Assembly: GCA_964479625.1 (NCBI GenBank)
Contig: CAYZMS010000030.1
Span: 1 to 45,804 of the forward strand
Source: CAYZMS01 sp964479625
GTDB lineage: Bacteria; Bacteroidota; Bacteroidia; Chitinophagales; Saprospiraceae
Direction of reading: 5' to 3'
Length of the DNA: 45,804 bases
In this document: positions 1-6,796 of the stretch, piece by piece
Layout: each line of letters begins with the position of its first letter
Position numbering within the stretch: the stretch's first letter is position 1
Notes under the pieces: model-generated
Databases searched by the model: none
What the model saw: only the letters and a program-made list of their open reading frames with translations
What the model was told of the DNA's origin: nothing
Program-made: the position numbers and the translations under genes

Positions 1-857
1 TTTAAAGTAGAGTCTATGATTAATTTGCTCTAATTCATCCGGAGTCAGATAGTCGATAGAGCTATGAGGCCGGATGATATTGTAAATGACACTCCATTCC
101 TGTATTTGGTTATTGAGCTCTGGAATGCTTTTAAACCACTCCAGGTTCAGGCATTCTGTTCTGAGTGTTCCATTCAATCGTTCGATCAATCCATTCTGTG
201 AGGGCTTTCCCGGTTGAATGAACTTTAACTCAATTTGATGGTCACCCGCCCATTTTTCTAAATGTACGGAGATGAACTCCGGGCCATTGTCACACCGGAT
301 GTATGCCGGCGCGCCTCTGCATTCAACGACCTGATCCAGAACCTCTACCAGGGTTTTGGCAGAAATACTGGAATAGGCTTCGGTCCATAAGGCTTTTCGA
401 GAATACTCGTCCATAATATTGATGATGCGAACGTTCTGTTGTCCGGGACCAACTACCCAATCGCTAACAAAGTCCATAGCCCATCCTTCGTTGATCCTGC
501 CAGGAGCCAATAAATCCTGGTATTCACGTTTGATTTTGGGACGCTTGGGCGGAAGCCGTAGATGCAAATCCTCTGCTTTCCATATCCGATATACCCGTTT
601 ATGATTCCAGGGATGCCCCTGGCGGCGTAAATAATGAAACACCATCCAAAAGCCCCACGCTACAAAACGTTTGGTTACCCTATGTAATAACGCTGCTATT
701 TCCATATCTTTCTCCTCCGGACGATGACCTTGTTTTCTTTGATAGTATGTTTGGCGTCTCAAGCCCAGAACAACACAGCCTCTTTGTGTGCTTACCTTTT
801 TCAATCGTTTGACTTCGTCAATCCTTTTTTCCTGGCGTGCTGGGCTTGCCACTTTTT
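1..857 (-). CDS. IS3-family transposase OrfB (integrase core), C-terminus beyond the window
   Basis: This is the catalytic half of the IS3 transposase, which as an OrfAB fusion cuts and joins the element's ends. Translating the minus strand gives an uninterrupted frame with an HTH_21-like N-terminus (VSTQRGCVVLGLRRQTYYQ) followed by an rve integrase core. The acidic triad is the Asp of WAMDFVSD, the Asp of RCDNGPEF and the Glu of NGLIERLNG, with 35 residues between the last two. The frame opens just upstream of the slippery site and has no convincing start codon of its own, as expected when it is made by -1 frameshifting from OrfA. It ends with RPHSSIDYLTPDELEQ and runs off position 1 without a stop, so only a few C-terminal residues are missing. 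Confidence 0.9.
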
Positions 858-1124
858 TAGCATCTCGTATCCGTGTTGTAAAATATCATGATCCAGACTT
901 AACTCAGCGTACATTTTCTTAAGTCTTGCATTTTCTTCCTCCAATTCTTTCCCTCGACGTTTGTCTTCATCTTGCTCGATAGAAAGATCCTTTTTCCATT
1001 TGTAAAAGGTAGCCGGACAAATCTGATGTTTACGGCAAATTACTTCTACGGGTTGACCGGCGTCTTGCTCAGCCAGGATCGCTAAGCGTTGGGATTCGGT
1101 AAAACTACTTTGACGCATTTCCAA
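801..1124 (-). CDS. IS3-family transposase OrfA (HTH_Tnp_1)
   Basis: This 107-residue DNA-binding subunit recognises the IS ends. Residues 5-50 form the HTH_Tnp_1 domain (FTESQRLAILAEQ, then ICRKHQICPATFYKWKK). Residues 60-95 are a leucine-zipper-like helix (LEEENARLKKMYAELSLDHDILQ) used for multimerisation. The length is typical for IS3 OrfA. Its 3' end overlaps the OrfB frame. The start ATG lies 77 bp inside the proposed IS end, a normal leader length for this family. Confidence 0.92.
   Translation of the reverse strand: MEMRQSSFTESQRLAILAEQDAGQPVEVICRKHQICPATFYKWKKDLSIEQDEDKRRGKELEEENARLKKMYAELSLDHDILQHGYEMLKKWQAQHARKKGLTKSND
852..858 (-). other. Programmed -1 frameshift heptamer A AAA AAG
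   Basis: On the minus strand OrfA reads CTA AAA AAG TGG, which places A-AAA-AAG exactly in the X-XXY-YYZ register used by IS3 elements. A -1 slip here continues as AAA GTG GCA AGC, which is the OrfB frame. The OrfB frame opens only a little upstream (a TGA in that frame overlaps the OrfA His-Asp codons), and OrfA stops at 801, so the heptamer lies inside the permitted overlap. Confidence 0.85.
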
Positions 1125-1184
1125 TTTTTTTGAAAGTTAGATGATTTTAGCCTAAGTCTCTGCTTTTATGTGGTTGCGCTGTTT

Positions 1185-1201
1185 GGGAAGAGGACAGGAC
1201 A
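1185..1201 (-). repeat. Probable terminal inverted repeat of the IS3 element
   Basis: Read on the minus strand, the sequence ending at 1201 begins TGTCCTGTCCTCTTCCC. It has the terminal TG and pyrimidine-rich start usual for IS3-family ends, and it sits 77 bp upstream of orfA. The matching end is outside the window, so the exact boundary and any target duplication cannot be confirmed. Confidence 0.5.
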
Positions 1202-1733
1202 TTGACGACCCTAATTCAGCATCGATACGATTTCCTGCATAGACGAGAGAAAACCTAGACTGGGAAACCATGAACAAACTGACTGTAATGAATAAAGACT
1301 TTAAAAAGTTTGTAAAAAGAGTAAGGGTTGACTTAAAAAAGCAGCGAGATAAGAAAAGAGAAGTACGGCATAATATTGGACGAAGGGCAATTAGAAAAAT
1401 TAATAAAAACTAGCCGCGGTTAATGAAATGCTCCGAATAGGGGGGCAGATGACCCAAATATGCAATTGCGCTCAACCATTACAAACGCAGGACTTCCAAT
1501 TGAAAGATTTTCTCATAAGCATCGGTGAACTCAGTGAAAAGAAGTTGATGAATTTCTTTCCCTTGGGCGAATATACGAGTATCAAGCAAATGAAGTGATT
1601 TTTAGTGGCGGTAGACCAATTGCTCCAAGCGTTCGAGCAGGCTGATTAGCGATTTTGTTTTTCTTATTATTTCCATGCCACAAATTTATTTTCTACATTC
1701 GCAACAGTGTTGCATTAAACAAAAATTGGCTAT
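1202..1733. other. AT-rich stretch between IS and ABC operon with only tiny ORFs
   Basis: No recognisable gene is present. Two small plus-strand frames can be read: 1270-1413 (47 codons, strongly basic) and 1449-1598 (49 codons, starting MTQICNCAQ and ending TSIKQMK). Neither matches a family I know. The stretch looks like flank that was disturbed by insertions. The ABC operon promoter should lie within the last 150 bases, but I see no full-consensus -33/-7 pair. Confidence 0.45.
1270..1413 (+). CDS. Possible 47-residue basic peptide
   Basis: ATG to TAG gives a Lys/Arg-rich peptide beginning MNKLTVMNKDFKKFVKRV, with almost no acidic residues after position 20. It has no signal peptide and no recognised motif. 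The composition would suit a nucleic-acid-binding peptide, but AT-rich DNA can produce such a frame by chance. It lies between an IS end and the ABC operon. Confidence 0.25.
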   Translation: MNKLTVMNKDFKKFVKRVRVDLKKQRDKKREVRHNIGRRAIRKINKN

Positions 1734-2435
1734 ATGATACAATTACAGGATGTGAGTAAATCCTTCAAAGGACAGCTTGCCGTTCAAAATTTAAGTTTGA
1801 AAGTACAAGAGGGCGAAATATTGGGGCTACTGGGAGCAAATGGGGCCGGAAAATCTACTACTATCAATATGCTTTTAGGGTTTCTATCCCCCGATTCAGG
1901 CACCGTTAAAATTGACGAAAAAGAAACGTCTGTGCAAGCTGCAGAAGTCCGGCAACTTGTTGGCTATATCCCCGAAAATGTTAATCTCTATCCGTATTTA
2001 TCTGGGTTTGAGAATCTGGATTATTTCTGCAAACTGGCTGGGTTGAAGTATTCCAAAACAGAACTTCAGGATTTTCTTTCAACCTGTGGATTACAGCCTG
2101 ATGCCCACCACAAAAGGGTCTCAGATTATTCAAAAGGGATGCGCCAAAAAGTAGGCATTACCATAGCCTACGCTAAAAAAGCAAAAGTCTATTTACTGGA
2201 CGAACCTGCAAGTGGATTGGACCCTTTGGCGAGTAACGAACTTTCAGCTTTATTGAAAAAATTGGCTTCCGAAGGTGCAACTATTTTAATGGCATCACAT
2301 GATATTTTCAGAGTGAGAGCAGTTTGTAACCGTATCGGTATTCTTAAGCATGGTGCCTTAGTAAAAGAACTTCGCAGCGAGGAAGTGAGTGCCAATGAAT
2401 TAGAACAATTGTATTTACAATACATGACCAATTAA
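1734..2435 (+). CDS. ABC transporter ATP-binding protein (ABC-2 / NosF-like exporter)
   Basis: This 233-residue ATPase powers the two permeases encoded directly downstream. Walker A is GANGAGKST at residues 34-42. The signature region is DYSKGMRQKVGI, Walker B is VYLLDEP with the catalytic Glu, the D-loop is SGLDP, and the switch His is in MASHD. The short C-terminus fits ABC-2 exporters of the CcmA/NosF class. The gene opens an operon, with 9 nt to the next start. It is visibly AT-richer than the genes right of the tRNA. The substrate cannot be told from sequence. Confidence 0.93.
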   Translation: MIQLQDVSKSFKGQLAVQNLSLKVQEGEILGLLGANGAGKSTTINMLLGFLSPDSGTVKIDEKETSVQAAEVRQLVGYIPENVNLYPYLSGFENLDYFCKLAGLKYSKTELQDFLSTCGLQPDAHHKRVSDYSKGMRQKVGITIAYAKKAKVYLLDEPASGLDPLASNELSALLKKLASEGATILMASHDIFRVRAVCNRIGILKHGALVKELRSEEVSANELEQLYLQYMTN

Positions 2436-2444
2436 CTAAAAGCT

Positions 2445-3854
2445 ATGTGGAGAATCATCAAAAACGAATGGCAATATTATAGCCGAATCCCTTTGCTTTT
2501 AGGCATTAGCTTAGGGTTTGTTTTAGTTCTGTTTTTGTCTATTGTCTTGGGAAATTATCAAACGCAAAAACAAACGGAGCATTATACAACAGCTAAAAAT
2601 GAATTGAGAGCACAATGGGAAAGCATTGATGCCATGAACCCGCATAGTGCAGCCCATTACGGGACCTATGTTTTTAAGCCCGCCAATCTTTTGAGCAGTT
2701 TGGACGAGGGGGTTAATGGTATCACGGGAAATGTACTGCGAGTAGAAGGGCACGTTCAAAATGAAATTGTCTATTCCGAAGCATCCCAAATGCAAAGCGT
2801 TTCCAAATTCGGCAAACTCAAAAGTTCCTTGTTGCTACAATATATCGTGCCAATTTTATTGATTTTCCTAGCGTTCAGCAGCATCAGTAACGAAAAGCAA
2901 AGTGGGAGATTAAAGCTATTGGTATTGCAGGGAGCAAAGCCATTTTCGTTGATTTTAGGCAAAACGATTTCTATATGGATGTACGGAATCGGCCTATTAG
3001 CCATAACGATTTTGGCGTATACACTTTTTAATTTACAAGATTTGAATGGGGAAGTGTTGAGCCGTACTGCGCTGTTTTTCTTGTCTTATAGTTTATACTA
3101 TTTCATCGTCACAGGGCTAACCATTTTCTTCTCGGCTAGCTGGCAAAACCCTACCGTAGCACTGACTTCTATGCTAGGCTTATGGATTATATGGACGATT
3201 TTCCTGCCCAATATTTTAATGAGCTCCGTAGAGAAATGGCATGAATTACCCAGCCGAAATGAATTTAAAACTGCTATGAGGGAAGACCGCTCCAAAGGTC
3301 TGGACGGACACAACCCTGCCGATAAGCGTTCCAAAGAGCTGGAAGCCAAAGTTTTGAAAGAATATGGAGTTGATAGCCTAGCACAATTACCTATCAACTT
3401 TGATGGTATTGTGATGCAGGAAGATGAAGAGTACGGCAACAAAGTTTGGGATAAGCATTTCGGCAATTTGAAAAGCGTATTCGCACAACAAAAACATACT
3501 TATCAATTGGGCGGCATAGTAAATCCCTTTATTTCCCTGCAAAACGCAAGTATGGGCTTTTCGGGTAATGACAATTTACATCATCAGGAATTTTTGGTAC
3601 AAGTAGAAAATTTTCGAAGAGTGTTTATTAAAATGCTTAACGACAAGCACGCTTATGGGGGTTCAAAAACAGGTGATTGGGGATGGGAAGCCGACAATGA
3701 TTTCTTTAAGTCTGTCCCGGATTTTGAGTATCAGCCAACTCCTTTAGCATCAGTATTCTCAAATTATATCCCCGATGTATTGCTGTTGATGGGATGGTCA
3801 ATTTTAGTGTTTGGCTTGATGATTTTGGGAACTAAAAAAATGCAAGTATTATGA
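2445..3854 (+). CDS. ABC-2 permease, DUF3526/NosY-like, first subunit
   Basis: This 469-residue integral inner-membrane protein has an N-terminal hydrophobic segment (about 14-38), then a long extracytoplasmic loop. A block of four segments follows (about 128-260, including LLLQYIVPILLIFLAF and WMYGIGLLAITILAYTLF), then a second large loop and a final segment near 446-465. The first-segment, loop, multi-helix plan with large soluble loops is typical of the DUF3526/NosY permease group. Its stop overlaps the start of the next permease (ATGA), so the two are probably translationally coupled and form a heterodimer with the ATPase. Confidence 0.85.
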   Translation: MWRIIKNEWQYYSRIPLLLGISLGFVLVLFLSIVLGNYQTQKQTEHYTTAKNELRAQWESIDAMNPHSAAHYGTYVFKPANLLSSLDEGVNGITGNVLRVEGHVQNEIVYSEASQMQSVSKFGKLKSSLLLQYIVPILLIFLAFSSISNEKQSGRLKLLVLQGAKPFSLILGKTISIWMYGIGLLAITILAYTLFNLQDLNGEVLSRTALFFLSYSLYYFIVTGLTIFFSASWQNPTVALTSMLGLWIIWTIFLPNILMSSVEKWHELPSRNEFKTAMREDRSKGLDGHNPADKRSKELEAKVLKEYGVDSLAQLPINFDGIVMQEDEEYGNKVWDKHFGNLKSVFAQQKHTYQLGGIVNPFISLQNASMGFSGNDNLHHQEFLVQVENFRRVFIKMLNDKHAYGGSKTGDWGWEADNDFFKSVPDFEYQPTPLASVFSNYIPDVLLLMGWSILVFGLMILGTKKMQVL

Positions 3855-5167
3855 AAAGCCTGAACATATTCTTTTACGAATGGAAGCATTTTACTAGAAA
3901 CCCTTTCAAAATAGTGGCCGTACTACTGTTTATTATTGCTGGGGTCTATGGTTTGCAGAATGGCAATATTTTATACCAAGAACAATCCGCAGAAATCGAG
4001 AAATTAAAGGATAAGGTTAAGGAAGAGAAGCAAAAATACCTTTCGCAATATGAAAAAGGCCAAATGGTCAATGAAGACCGCCCCTGGATAGATATGAGTA
4101 CCCCTTTTTGGGCAATGTGGAACACGCCGAACTATCATCTCAAAACACCTTCGCCTGCTATGGTATACAGCATTGGCCAGGCGGAGCAGTACGGCTTCTA
4201 TAAGCGTGTTACCTTCTGGGCGAGCCCTTATGATGCAGATATGGCAGAGGAAATTGCCAATCCCGAACGTTTACAAACAGGGACATTGGATTTTGCTTTT
4301 GTCCTACTTTTTCTTTTGCCGCTCTTGATGTTGATTTTGCTCTACAATATCAAAAGTGCAGAAGCCGAACAAGGCTTTTTACCCTTGATTGAAGTGCAAA
4401 CGGCCTCTAAAAATGGCTGGTTAATTGCCCGAATGATATTTTATTTTCTGCTTGCTACTTTAGTTATCACAGGTTTATTGATCTATGGTGCAATGCTAAC
4501 GGATATGTTTAAATCCGCAGGTAATGCCTTTGGGCAAATGCTGCTTTACAGCTTGTTGTACCTTGCCTTTTGGTCGCTTATCTTCTTTCTTATTTTAAGA
4601 AATGGGAAAAGTATTTTGGGAAATACACTTAAAATGGTGGGTGTTTGGCTGCTGTTCGCTTTTGTTGTCCCTGCCATTATTCATCAAATGGTAAGCATTG
4701 TTAAACCCGCCAATTTGATGACCGATTTTATAGAGGTAAGAGATAAGCAACAAGACCTTTATGTAAACGATAGTCTTTTTCAACAGAAACTGATTGATTT
4801 ATTCCCTGAAATTTTAAATAGTCTTGTTTATCAAGACAGCACTAAAATCAATTTGGCCCGAAACCAGTCTGCTGCTGCTTTGGTGAATGAACTCAAAAAA
4901 GAAAGCATTCAGCCTATTGAAGAAGAAGGTCGGGAAAAAAACAGGCTGATAAAAGCCACCTATTGGTTTAACCCCATTACTTTTTTCCAAAATAAATTCA
5001 ATAGCATTTCCCAAACGCATTACAACGATTACCAAACCTGCCGAAATGAAATACAGGCTTTGATTGATAAACGCACATCGGTTTTAGTTCAGGAACTATG
5101 GAATGATACCAAAGTTGACCGAGAGAAGTATTTGGAATACAATGAATTACTTTCTAATACCAATTAA
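3851..5167 (+). CDS. ABC-2 permease, DUF3526/NosY-like, second subunit
   Basis: This 438-residue protein resembles the preceding gene in layout. It has an N-terminal membrane segment (about 16-35), a charged loop (EIEKLKDKVKEEKQKY), a cluster of four or so membrane segments (about 145-280), and a large C-terminal hydrophilic region ending without an obvious last helix. The start overlaps the upstream stop by four bases. The pair plus the ATPase make a complete exporter. No cargo gene or accessory protein remains next to it, and only a broken Tat-signal frame follows, so the locus is probably truncated. Confidence 0.83.
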   Translation: MKSLNIFFYEWKHFTRNPFKIVAVLLFIIAGVYGLQNGNILYQEQSAEIEKLKDKVKEEKQKYLSQYEKGQMVNEDRPWIDMSTPFWAMWNTPNYHLKTPSPAMVYSIGQAEQYGFYKRVTFWASPYDADMAEEIANPERLQTGTLDFAFVLLFLLPLLMLILLYNIKSAEAEQGFLPLIEVQTASKNGWLIARMIFYFLLATLVITGLLIYGAMLTDMFKSAGNAFGQMLLYSLLYLAFWSLIFFLILRNGKSILGNTLKMVGVWLLFAFVVPAIIHQMVSIVKPANLMTDFIEVRDKQQDLYVNDSLFQQKLIDLFPEILNSLVYQDSTKINLARNQSAAALVNELKKESIQPIEEEGREKNRLIKATYWFNPITFFQNKFNSISQTHYNDYQTCRNEIQALIDKRTSVLVQELWNDTKVDREKYLEYNELLSNTN

Positions 5168-5186
5168 TCTGCAGACAAGGCGAGTC

Positions 5187-5255
5187 ATGGACAATTATAA
5201 ACGAAGAGAATTTATTAAACTAAGCACCTTAGGCTTTGCCGGCATTGCTTTGTAG
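5187..5255 (+). pseudogene. Remnant of a Tat-exported protein gene (signal peptide only)
   Basis: An ATG 19 nt after the permease stop opens a 22-codon frame reading MDNYKRREFIKLSTLG and then a hydrophobic stretch before TAG. KRREFIKLS is a textbook twin-arginine motif (RRxFIK) followed by the start of the h-region. The frame stops exactly where the hydrophobic core should continue, and no downstream frame carries on. This looks like the 5' end of a lost gene of the same operon. Only the signal-peptide part survives, so the original family cannot be named. Confidence 0.6.
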
Positions 5256-5326
5256 TTGAAAGCCATATCGGCTTATGCCGAGCCATAGCCACAAAAAGCA
5301 TCTACCGCGCATAACCTAGAGGTTAG

Positions 5327-5400
5327 TCGGGGTGAGAGGATTCGAACCTCCGGCCTCGTCGTCCCGAACGACGCGCGCTACCGGGCTGCGCTACACCCCG
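5327..5400 (-). tRNA. tRNA-Pro (anticodon CGG)
   Basis: The minus strand starts CGGGGTGTAGCGCAGCC and ends CCTCTCACCCCG plus discriminator A. The acceptor arms CGGGGTG/CACCCCG pair perfectly. The D-arm GTAGC(G)...GGTAGCGC and the T-arm GGAGG-TTCGAAT-CCTCT are canonical. The anticodon stem CGTCG/CGACG encloses the loop TTCGGGA, giving anticodon CGG at 5366-5364, which reads CCG. CCA is not encoded. Its 3' end faces the AT-rich ABC/IS region. Confidence 0.96.
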
Positions 5401-5407
5401 ATGAAGC

Positions 5408-5449
5408 AGGAAGAAGATACCTCAAGCCATTTTGAGGTGCCTTCTTCCT
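5408..5449 (-). terminator. Long hairpin after the repeat-fibre gene, before tRNA-Pro
   Basis: The arms AGGAAGAAGATACCTCAA and TTGAGGTGCCTTCTTCCT pair at 16 of 18 positions around a 6-nt loop. The hairpin lies 34 nt after the stop of the minus-strand fibre gene and 8 nt before the tRNA, so it would separate the two transcripts. It lacks a strong U-tract on the minus strand. It shares the inner CCTCAA/TTGAGG core with hairpins at 9241 and 15945. Confidence 0.6.
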
Positions 5450-5482
5450 GAATTTTAAAACAACTTCAAAGATAGGCCTTTC

Positions 5483-6487
5483 CTAATTTTCTTTCAAGCC
5501 GTTCACTTTGTTTTGCAGGGCTTCGATCTGCTCTTGCTGCTGCAGAATGTAAAGCGTCAGTTCCTCTACTTTTTGCAACAACTGCATACTCATGGCACTC
5601 AGCCCAATGCCTTCCTTACGCATTTCGGCCTCGCTGGGAACGCCAGGCAGGTGGCGGTTAGTCTCCACAAACTGACGCACTTTATTTAAGGCGGGCAGTT
5701 GATAATCCGGAGAAAAAACAAAGTCAGCTGGTTTAAGGGAAGAGCCGTTCAGTTTGAGATCGCCGGTACCTCCGTCAATATGAACGGTCATTTCGCCTTT
5801 ATCATTCATCAACCGCAAGTCGCCGTTGTGCCCATGTCCACCCATATGCAGGTTACCATCAGCACCATCCAGGTGGGTAATCATTTGGCCATGTTCATCT
5901 TTCAGGATGATATCTCCGTCGGCGCCGAAACCGCCCATGGTCAGGTTGGCACTGCCGCCGTCCAGGTGCACTACGTCATTGCCGTCGCCATTGCGCAGTA
6001 CTAAGTCGCCTTGAGCACCACCACCACCCATACTGATATTTGCGCTACCACCATCGAAGTGGATGGTATTGGTGCCTTCGGTATTGTTCAGGGAAATATC
6101 CCCTTCCGCTCCGGCACCACCTATACTGATGTTAGCGTTACCGCCGTCCAGGTGGATGGTATCCTGAGCCTGGTTGTTCTGAACGACGATGTCACCTTCA
6201 GCGCCTCCGCCGCCAATGGTTAAATTAGCGCTGCCGCCATCCAGGTGCATGGTCTGTACCCCGTCGGTATTTTGAAGGGCCAGGTCGCCCTCAGAGCCGT
6301 TACCACCCATGGTGATATTACCATTACCACCATCCAGGTGCAGGGTCTGTTTGGCCTCCCCGTTCATCAGGGTAATATCCCCCTGGGCCCCGGCCCCTCC
6401 TATGAACAGGTTAGCCGTGTTGCCTTCCAATTTGATGGTTACTTCTCCGCTGTCATTCTTTAAGTGCAGGTTCTTTTCGTCTGCCAT
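5483..6487 (-). CDS. Repeat-built fibre protein with tail-fibre-like C-terminal domain
   Basis: The 334-residue protein contains seven full 31-residue repeats and one partial repeat (residues 8-248). The consensus is xLxNxxGxxTxHLDGGxAN followed by xxGGxGAxGDI. A C-terminal domain (about 250-334) starts FVFSPDYQLPALNKVRQFVE, continues HLPGVPSEAEMRKEGI, and ends in a predicted coiled coil (LLQKVEELTLYILQQQEQIE). That C-terminal unit is common at the ends of Bacteroidota tail-fibre/chaperone-of-endosialidase-like proteins and probably drives trimerisation. Gly/Asp-rich short repeats suggest a beta-helical or beta-prism shaft. There is no signal peptide and no T9SS tail, unlike the secreted S74 fibre at 30189, so its location is unclear. 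It is a single-gene unit bounded by a hairpin. Confidence 0.75.
   Translation of the reverse strand: MADEKNLHLKNDSGEVTIKLEGNTANLFIGGAGAQGDITLMNGEAKQTLHLDGGNGNITMGGNGSEGDLALQNTDGVQTMHLDGGSANLTIGGGGAEGDIVVQNNQAQDTIHLDGGNANISIGGAGAEGDISLNNTEGTNTIHFDGGSANISMGGGGAQGDLVLRNGDGNDVVHLDGGSANLTMGGFGADGDIILKDEHGQMITHLDGADGNLHMGGHGHNGDLRLMNDKGEMTVHIDGGTGDLKLNGSSLKPADFVFSPDYQLPALNKVRQFVETNRHLPGVPSEAEMRKEGIGLSAMSMQLLQKVEELTLYILQQQEQIEALQNKVNGLKEN
5744..6466 (-). repeat. Tandem 93-bp coding repeats (31 residues x about 7.8)
   Basis: Units begin at residues 8, 39, 70, 101, 132, 163, 194 and 225 with no insertions or deletions between them. Each contains a near-invariant HLDGG (HIDGG, HFDGG or HLDGA in some) and GGxGAxGD block. 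The last unit is truncated at about residue 248. Unit sequences have diverged (SANLTI, NANISI, SANISM), so the array is under protein-level constraint and is not a fresh duplication. Confidence 0.9.
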
Positions 6488-6796
6488 TGTTTCCTTTTTT
6501 TGAGGTGAAAAATTCGCTTACTTAACTAATTTATCAGGCCTACCGGACAATTTAGCATCAGATTAAAAATTTCACAATGATGTCATAATTCTTTTACATT
6601 CAGCTAACAAAGTGTAAGCTTTTACGCTTTCTTTTATGGTTTTTCTCAGCCTGAAGCCCCCTTCCTGGTTTAGTCCTCCGTCACTCGTCCCCTTAAGACG
6701 GTTGTTTATCGCCATTCCAATATTTCTTTAATCAAATCCCCTTTCTTTTTCTTTAAACAAGTGTACAAACCGAAAATTCGAACAAAAAGCGCAATT
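6488..6796. other. Divergent intergenic region, no gene seen
   Basis: This separates the minus-strand fibre gene from the plus-strand receptor and must hold both promoters. I found no clear TTTG/TAnnTTTG pair in either direction. The 6500-6620 part is AT-rich. No tRNA, hairpin or open frame of note is visible. Confidence 0.5.

Larger units (their letters stand above)
1..1201 (-). mobile_element. IS3-family insertion sequence, cut by the left window edge
   Basis: The element holds overlapping OrfA and OrfB reading frames on the minus strand, a canonical slippery heptamer between them, and a plausible terminal end at about 1185-1201. OrfB has the DD(35)E arrangement of the IS3 family, and its DFVSD / CDNGPEF / IQPGKPSQNGLIE motifs resemble the IS407 group. 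Both frames are intact as far as they can be seen, so the copy may be active. The distal end, with the last few OrfB codons and the other inverted repeat, lies outside the window. Confidence 0.85.

Noticed and set aside
1600..1733. Consensus promoter for the ABC operon
   Set aside because: TACATTCG near 1693 is close to a -7 element, but the nearest TTTG is about 36 nt upstream, outside the allowed spacing.
5699..6463. Several long plus-strand frames opposite the fibre gene
   Set aside because: They are mirror images of the 93-bp coding repeats and simply keep open because of the periodic codon pattern.
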